NCBI RefSeq assembly: GCF_020520425.1
Contig: NC_079490.1
Location: forward strand, 44,896,723 to 44,960,722
Reading direction: 5' to 3'
Source of the DNA: Spinacia oleracea
Taxonomy: Eukaryota > Streptophyta > Magnoliopsida > Caryophyllales > Amaranthaceae
DNA length: 64,000 bases
A program made the translations under genes and the position numbers. Below are positions 57,431 to 64,000 of the stretch, piece by piece (position 1 is the stretch's first letter; the number at the start of each line of letters is the position of its first letter). The notes below the pieces were generated by a model. That model worked only from the letters and a program-made list of their open reading frames with translations. It ran no database searches and was not told where the DNA came from.

Positions 57431-58854
57431 TGTTAGGTTATGACAAATATAAAACATATATTTCATGCGGAAAAAACATAAAGCCAGGAATCCAAATTAA
57501 TTGCCACATAGTCAATTAGCATAATTTAGGATACATACATGTGATGCGTGCCTTCCCTAGCTGCTCCCGAACCGAACAAGAAGAAGTTTAGGACTCCAAA
57601 TGTCTCCCCTCCGTAGATAGTCCACATCATGTTCAGATCCGCCTTAGATTCAATTAACTAGAATATTATCTAAGGTTTTATGTTTATTCGAAAGCTTAAT
57701 TATATATTTAGGCGATTTATTAAATTCGTACTTGAACTTAAACTATATGAATACTTATTGATTGTGATGTATAAATTGTGATTATGAACCAAGTATTTAT
57801 ATGGTGGAAATAACAGACTTAGATTTCTAACAGGATTCAAATAACTAAATCAATTAGGATTCTAGTTAAATTAATCCTTTAGAATTTAATGTTTAATCAA
57901 ACACGAAAACATTTAATTCTTGTAGATTTAGGAAAACGATTAATCAAGCAATCCTAAACGACCAAGGAGTTTGGTCGTACGTAGCATTGCACACACACAC
58001 GCACCACCCACATGGGCGTGGTGCGCGGCCCATCCGTGGGCGCTGCTGCTCAGCCTAGCCTTGCGTGCTTGCGGCTAGGCCTGCCTAGCTCGCTGCTTGC
58101 GCGCTTGGCTGCTCGCTGCTTGTTGTGCGTCGGGCTTTGCTAGGCGCGGGCCTGGCTTCGTGCTGGGCCTTGCGTCTAGCAAGCTCGTTCGTCGATCGTT
58201 TCGTACGTCGCGCTTCCGATTTGTTTTCCGATTCCGGAATTCATTTCCTATTCGAACAATATTTAATATTTCCGATTCCGGAATTTATTTCCGATTCGAA
58301 CAAATATTTAATATTTTCGATTCCGAAAATTTATTTCCGATTCCGACAATATTTCCGATTCCGGTAATATTTCCGTTTCCGGTAATATTTCCGATTCCGG
58401 CAATATTTCTATTTCCGGTAATATTTTCCGACACGTACCATGTTTTCGTTTCCGGCAACATCTACGACTTGGATAATATTTATATTTCCGTTATGATCCA
58501 TATTTCCGTTTCCGACAATATCATCATTTCTGGAGTATTCATATTTTGCCTTTTGACGATTTCAGCTCCCACTGGAACTGAGATCCGTCGATTCCGAACA
58601 TTCATAAATGGAGTATTTAATTTACTTAAATACTTGATCCGTTCACGTACTATTTGTGTGACCCTATGGGTTCAGTCAAGAGTAAGCTGTTGATTAATAT
58701 TATTAATTCCACTCGAACTGAAGCTGCCTCTAGCTAGGCATTCAGCTCACTTGATCTCACTGAATTATTAACTTGCATAATTAATTAATACTGAACCACA
58801 TTTATTAGACTTATCATTGAATGCATATTTGGACCAAGGGCATTATTTCCTTCA
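57431..58854 (-). mobile_element. Copia-R 5' LTR
   Basis: 1424 bp. On the reverse strand it starts TGAAGGAAATAATGCCC and ends ATAACCTAACA. It has the same parts as Copia-F LTRs (GGAA/AATATT repeats at about 58220-58540, a short G/C-rich block at 58000-58200) but many differences, so it belongs to an older or separate subfamily. The next bases (GATAT, 58855-58859) would be one target duplication copy. Confidence 0.92.
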
Positions 58855-58856
58855 GA

Positions 58857-59275
58857 TATGCCTTATCCGCATCTTCAAAGTCATATATTTTTGAAACTGC
58901 TAAGCTTAGATTGAATCCCCCCGATTCTGCTAGTTTTACTATCTTAGGTAGGTCTTGTCTAGCTCTTGCTCCATATGAACCAATAATTTTCACATGTCGT
59001 TCAATATATACAAGTAAAAATGTATCAAAAGTTACAGATACAAGTCATATTGAGTAGCCCCTGCATGAATTTAGAAGCCTACAAAAGCAATGATTCCTGT
59101 CCAACATTATTTCATCCCCAGAATGAATATGGGGCAAACCAACTGATGCCGCATTTTTAATTCTAAAAAAAAAATCAACCAATCTAGAAGCAGAAAAAGC
59201 TAGGTCTGCACAATTCATGCACAATTCATGCAGTCAAAGACTCAAAGCTATGAAAACATATGTTAAGGACGAAAA
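58857..59275 (-). pseudogene. Duplicated last exon and intron piece of the dehydrogenase gene, cut by Copia-R
   Basis: 58857-59275 repeats 59506-59935 at a 649-bp offset, with scattered changes and a ~20-bp gap near 59260. It includes the N-terminal two thirds of the last coding exon and adjoining intron. Copia-R removed the exon's end with the stop codon. An extra C run ('CCCCCC') is seen at the position of FNL. It is a partial tandem copy. Confidence 0.88.
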
Positions 59276-59450
59276 TTACGAGTACCAAATGCATAATTAT
59301 TATTGGATGTTTTAAAATTGTACAGATAATTAAAAAACAATCATTGTGTTGATACATTTAGTACACATGCGATTGGCTTAACAAACATCTAATTTTTATT
59401 CTTTGGATGCCAAACAAGACCAAGGGCTCGTCATCCACGCAGAGCAGCTA

Positions 59451-62053
59451 TCAAGCAATATTGATGACAGCACGGCCAATAATGGTGCCCTGACTGAGAT
59501 GTTGGTATGCCTTATCTGCATCTTCAAAGTCATATATTTTTGAAACTGCTGAGCTTAGATTGAATGCCCCCGTTTCTGCTAGTTTTACTATCTTGGGTAG
59601 GTCCTGTCTAGCTCTTGCTCCATATGAACCAATAATTTTCACCTGTCGTTCAATATATACAAGTAAAAATGTATCAAAAGTTACAGGTTATACTGAGTAG
59701 CCCCATTAGAATTTAGAAGCCTACAACAGCAATGATTCCTGTCCAACATTATTTTATCCCCAGAATGAATATGGGACAAACCAACTAATGCCACAATTTT
59801 AATTCTAAAAAAAAATCAACCAATCTAGAAGCAGAAAAAGCTAGGTCTGCGCAATTCATGCAGTCAAAGACTCAAAGCTATGAAAACATGAGGATCACCC
59901 TCACGTGCAACATCTGTTAAGGAGCATTACGACAGTCCGGGGATATAAGTTTAAAGCTTCAATAAAGTATGACTAAAAAGTTGAACATAGCTTATATACC
60001 TAAGGGTTTGCAGGAGAGAAGGGCAGAAAATTTAAGGGGTATCACATAGGTGGACGGTGGAGGTGGACAGCCCAGGGGATTGGGGTGATTTCACCATTAA
60101 CCAACTAATCAACCATATCACTATATAAATATTTTGTTGCAGCTATCACCAATAGCGCAGATTAGTTTTAGACATCCAACAATCATTATTAATAAAGCTA
60201 AGCTAGCAAGTCATATGTTAAAGACAAGAATTTGTTAATCTATCAAACTAAATGTGTACAGCACCTGTCTACGAACAAGACGGTTTATATCGACCTCTCC
60301 TCTAGCCCTGGAATCCGCAAGGCCAATCATGACAGCTTTTCCTCCATCACGAACACTTTGTGTGCACTGTTGGAAAGTTTGCGGTTTACCCAGAGCCTCA
60401 ATGGCAATATCAACACCAACTCCTCCAGTAATTTCCTGCACAAGAAATTTGGAAAATAGGTTCAACTTAATTTGGACTTTTGGAGAATGCAGGAAAAAAA
60501 TGGGAATGATGTAACGTTATTACATTAAATTTAACTAGCTTTTTAGCCTGTGCATTGCACGAGTTCTCTTAATTAAAAAAAAGCTCACAATTTATTTATG
60601 CAAATTATTCTGTTTTAAAATATTAGTATAGATTTAACGTTTCAAATGAATGCATTTAGAACATAAATAGCATGCAGAATATTAAAGTTCATCTGTAAAT
60701 GCATGCAGAATATTCAAATCTCTAAATCCCATTGAAATTCACATATAGATCAAATGCTTCTTTTTCATGAATAAAATGCTGCTAAGAGTCTTCCATCGGA
60801 AGTGTTCGATGACAAGATAGCCATTTAACCATGAAAAAACCAAGTCAGATGATGAAATCGTTGGTTAGACAAAAGAAGAAAGTCGGAACGAAGTCATCAA
60901 ACTTTAAGAGTACAATAAAAAACATAAGCAGAATACAATCTGATCATAGTTCACAGCCGTACTTAAAGAGCTATCTAAGACATTATCAGGACACCATACT
61001 ACCATAGTGAAGAACAATAAATCTAATTTTGACTGTCTCAAGCATATCCGACTCCATTACTAAAACTTCGAAGTCTCAAGTACAAGGAGTTTTGAACACA
61101 AGAGAATAGTTTTAGAGGCATATAAAATTAAAAACTGATAAAAGAAGGGATAAGTACAGCACTTTGATTTTTTCAACTGCATCTTCTTTCTGAGCATTAA
61201 CTGTGTGAGTGGCACCAACAGCCTTTGCTTTCTCCAGCTTTTCATCGCTAACATCCACAGCAATAGTGGCAGAAGCACCAAAAGCACGTGCTATCTGCAA
61301 ACAACTGAAGAATGGGGCTATTGTCATTTTCACCCAAAGGTGAACAGTAAAAATATAGGTCAATAAAAAAAATTACAATCAAATTTGGTATCTAAATGCT
61401 CAAGAATGAGAAGTCTAACAACTAACAATTGTTCTGCATCATAAACATGTCGAACTGCAAGCATAATATAGAGCCTACATCAACAAGTTGGGTCTTCCCT
61501 GCTACAATAGATGAGCACTTTCAAGTGAAGTATATTGGTTTTAGGGAGGAAAATGAGTTCTGGAGACACGCAATCCATTTAATGTCTGCAACTACACTAT
61601 TGATTTGCTGAAGGAATACTTTCATCTTTATGCGGAGATGCTGCTGAGTTCTTTATTGGAGTCCTTTAAAGAATTACACTCATATTCCATTCCCGGCTGC
61701 CTAAGTTACTAATGTTGTTCTTTCAAATTCACTTCTCTCCCTCCCAAGCAAATTTTTTTATCTAAAAAATAACATCCTTCTTAGAAATAAATCACATTGC
61801 TTCGGGGCACAGCGCAAAAAAAAGGTTTCTGGCTCATACCTTGATCCAACCCCACCAATACCAATCACAGCAACGGTGTCCCCACCACGCATTTGAGCAG
61901 CATGAACCATTGCACCATAAGCAGTAAATACTGCACAGCCTAAAATTGCGGACTCGGTATATGGCAATGAGTCCGGAAGTACAGTTAATCCATGTGCTGG
62001 AACAACACAATATTCTGCAAGGCCTCCCATGCTGTACATGTACACTGGTTTAC
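59451..62053 (-). CDS. Zinc-type alcohol dehydrogenase-like protein (MDR family), C-terminal exons
   Basis: Four exons were found with consistent phases: 62053-61840, 61304-61163, 60435-60265 and 59642-59451 (stop TGA 59451-59453). Introns are GT...AG. The protein reads MYSMGGLAEYCVVPAHGL, AVIGIGGVGS with the GxGGxG nucleotide-binding loop, CLQIARAFGAS, AVDVSDEKLEKAKAVGATHT, EITGGVGVDIAIEALGKPQT, GGKAVMIGL, IGSYGARARQDLPKIVKLAE and ending RAVINIA. It resembles the Arabidopsis At5g63620-type GroES-like zinc-binding dehydrogenases, whose substrate is not settled. The N-terminal GroES fold and zinc ligands must be in exons right of the window. No stop or frameshift was seen, so it is probably functional. 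Confidence 0.85.
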
Positions 62054-64000
62054 CTACAAATGTAGATTGACACCTAAAATACTCAGTCCATCTATGTAGA
62101 ATGTTGAGATGAAACTTAGTTTATGCATCTGCATTCTACAGTGGGAGGTAAAACTTGCTTAAAGATTGTTGGGAACTTGTTTCTCAAAGGGGCAGAGTGT
62201 ATGGAAATTGTTTGCAATGTTACCAGTGTGGCGATTTGGGCAGACACAAAAGGACAGCTAATACTTTTAAATTAATGACAAAAAAATTCCATTATAAAGA
62301 AAAATAAGAATTGCATAGAACGGGGACCAAATTCCACAGAAATTAATTTGAGCATGATAAAACAAATAGAAGCTCAGAAAGGGACACACCAAGGAACAGT
62401 CCATGAGGAGTTCATTACTTATCCCATAAAAAGATCAAAGAAGACTCCTGACGACGAAAATCCTATCACTCCCTCTCCAACAAACCACCCACCCAAAAAA
62501 AAAACTGTTTGTTCTCCGAACAGGAAAATTCTCACAAGTGTTGAATTTCCTTACGCTGGCAACCAAAACAAATGTTTTTCAAATAAAAGCCAAAAGAGAG
62601 TCTATGAACTTGAAGTGGTTTTAAGGTGTTTATTAAAAGGGATGACAAGCGAAAGACCCCAAAGAAGCGAACCACCCTATCTTCTATCCTGGAAATATGA
62701 CAAGAAACACAGATTCAAGGATGATTTACGATTAGTAAGCTCTCCCAACTTCTACTCATGATTGTCCCTCCTTAAATAAAAATTTCAAATATATTTACTA
62801 CCATAGTCCCACGAAGGATATGTTTTTAGACACCAAAACGAAACCCAAGCATCCCTCTTCCTTTCCAAACACATTCCCAACTGACAAGATGATTTCTGTT
62901 ATCCTCACCAACCCCCGAGTCACGAATTACAAAAAAAAAACCTCATAGTCCTTCTTGATCCTCAAGGTATCTACTAGATATACCAATCGAAATTCAAAAG
63001 TGGAACAAAAGTACAAGTGCAAATTAGAAAGACAACAAAATAAGTGTCGTATAACCCTCCTAAGATAGATAAGCCCTTCCCACCCAAGTCTCAATACTCT
63101 CAGCGAGTAAACGTGTACATGATTCACTTGCTTATGATTGGATTTAAAATTCAAGGACAATTCAACAATTGGTTTCATTACTTCCATGCCAATCTTAGCA
63201 AACTTTCTCCATGCATGTCCATTTGGCAGTGTGTCTTAGTGTGTCTTACTATACAGGCAACAGATAGTAGAAAACTGCACAGAAAAGGATAGCCTTCAAG
63301 GTAGACAGTGGCAGATATAATTATTAAAGTTTGACAACAGGAGGTATATTTTGGCAGACATACTCAGAACTATGATCTTTATAAGTTATGTAAGGAAAAT
63401 ATTTACTCTCAAGGAAGACGACAGGAGGCATACTTGAAGTTGATATCAGAACATATTCTTCTGTAAAAGAACATATGACTGAACACCTATGCTTTGTCTC
63501 CCCAAGTTCTATACAAAAAGCCTTCAAGCTCAACCTCTATCTTCACTGAGCCTGTCAATCATCATATTGTGTATCTAGCAATGTTCCCATAATATTATGC
63601 CAGCATTTTAGTTACAGGAGACTTAAAAAGGATCAGTGTTTCTTCTAGTACCACATCAATTAATTGCTCGAAATTTTGCCCACTTAAAAGTTTGCCAAAT
63701 TTTGCAAGCCAAGTACAGATATCAGGCTTTTACTTCGCCAAATTTTGGCTGGTTATTAGTTAGCAAAGGTTCCAATGAATTGAAGCCCACTTAAAACCAT
63801 ATCCTAATAAGAAATGTTCACTTTAACTCCCACGAGTATAGGTTGGTTTTCATGGGCCAAGTACCAGTGGTCATATTCTAGCAATAAGTAGACAAGTCGA
63901 AAGGTCAGTCTTGTTTTCAGGTCAACTTCAAGAGCGTGGTACAATTTCTTTACTCCATTAAACCCAATATGTTTACAGCATGAAAGTTCTAAGTCTTAAC
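62054..64000 (-). other. Intron of the dehydrogenase gene, no exon seen
   Basis: The exon acceptor (TTTGTAG before 62053) implies this is intron. I checked both strands for GroES-domain motifs (e.g. H.D, CGxCxxC) and found none. Frames at 62348-62761 and elsewhere have no recognised domain. Confidence 0.6.

Larger units (their letters stand above)
29355..58854 (-). mobile_element. Copia-R: old reverse-strand Ty1/copia element, split by nested insertions
   Basis: Element order on the reverse strand: 5' LTR 57431-58854, primer site 57413-57429, GC-rich leader, gag start 54341-54800, [MULE 45779-54330], gag end 45341-45768, [solo LTR 43430-45335], protease and integrase 43429-42105, [Copia-F 31518-42024], reverse transcriptase and RNase H 31430-29822, and 3' tail to 29355. 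The order gag-protease-integrase-RT-RNase H is Ty1/copia. Each insertion is bounded by its own target duplication, so the pieces can be assigned to one element. The 3' LTR is missing from view because the CACTA complex cuts the tail at 29354. Frameshifts and stops in every domain make it inactive. Confidence 0.88.

Noticed and set aside
62348-62761. 137-codon forward frame near the right end
   Set aside because: Lies in a deduced intron of the reverse-strand dehydrogenase gene and has low-complexity Lys/Pro content with no known motif.

Overview
This is plant nuclear DNA, about 63% A+T by eye. It is almost entirely nested transposable elements, with part of one ordinary host gene at the right edge. 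Introns with GT...AG borders, Ty1/copia, Ty3/gypsy, CACTA, MULE, L1-type LINE and SINE sequences, and an invertase fragment with dicot features all fit a dicot. The LTR families suggest Caryophyllales (spinach/beet/goosefoot relatives), but that is recollection and no search was run.

Layout. (1) 1-308 is the end of a Copia LTR. It abuts a reverse-strand, gypsy-like, apparently non-coding element (309-8972) with a clear primer-binding site and a 1.49-kb 5' LTR. This element carries five copies of a palindromic GCGCCCAG module and an open fragment of a YTH-type (ECT) RNA-reader gene. (2) 8973-12240 holds broken host-gene pieces: a receptor-like cytoplasmic kinase exon and a Kunitz inhibitor relic. 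(3) About 12.3-29.35 kb is a CACTA (En/Spm) complex. It has a spliced but frameshifted TNP2 transposase, a decayed TNP1/TNPA-like gene, long palindromes in the TNP2 leader, and a captured cell-wall invertase whose two blocks lie in swapped order. (4) 29355-58854 is an old reverse-strand Copia element (Copia-R), split by three later insertions: a young Copia element without usable genes (Copia-F, 31518-42024, TSD CCAGA), a solo LTR (43430-45335, TSD TACAG), and a MULE-like element (45779-54330, TSD TATTCTCAAT). The MULE itself holds a 1.2-kb minisatellite and a nearly intact L1 LINE (48678-53793, 15-bp TSD). Copia-F contains a tRNA-derived SINE whose empty site is visible in Copia-R. (5) Copia-R's 5' LTR ends inside a duplicated last exon of a zinc-type alcohol dehydrogenase-like gene. 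The main gene copy (reverse strand, 59451-62053) continues past the right edge.

Relative order of events: Copia-R came first; MULE, solo LTR, Copia-F and CACTA sequences later broke it; the LINE entered the MULE and the SINE entered the Copia-F lineage. The two Copia-F LTRs differ by about six substitutions and one 6-bp insertion by eye, so this element moved recently although its pol is wrecked. It must have used proteins from a relative. Only the dehydrogenase-like gene looks like a functioning host gene.
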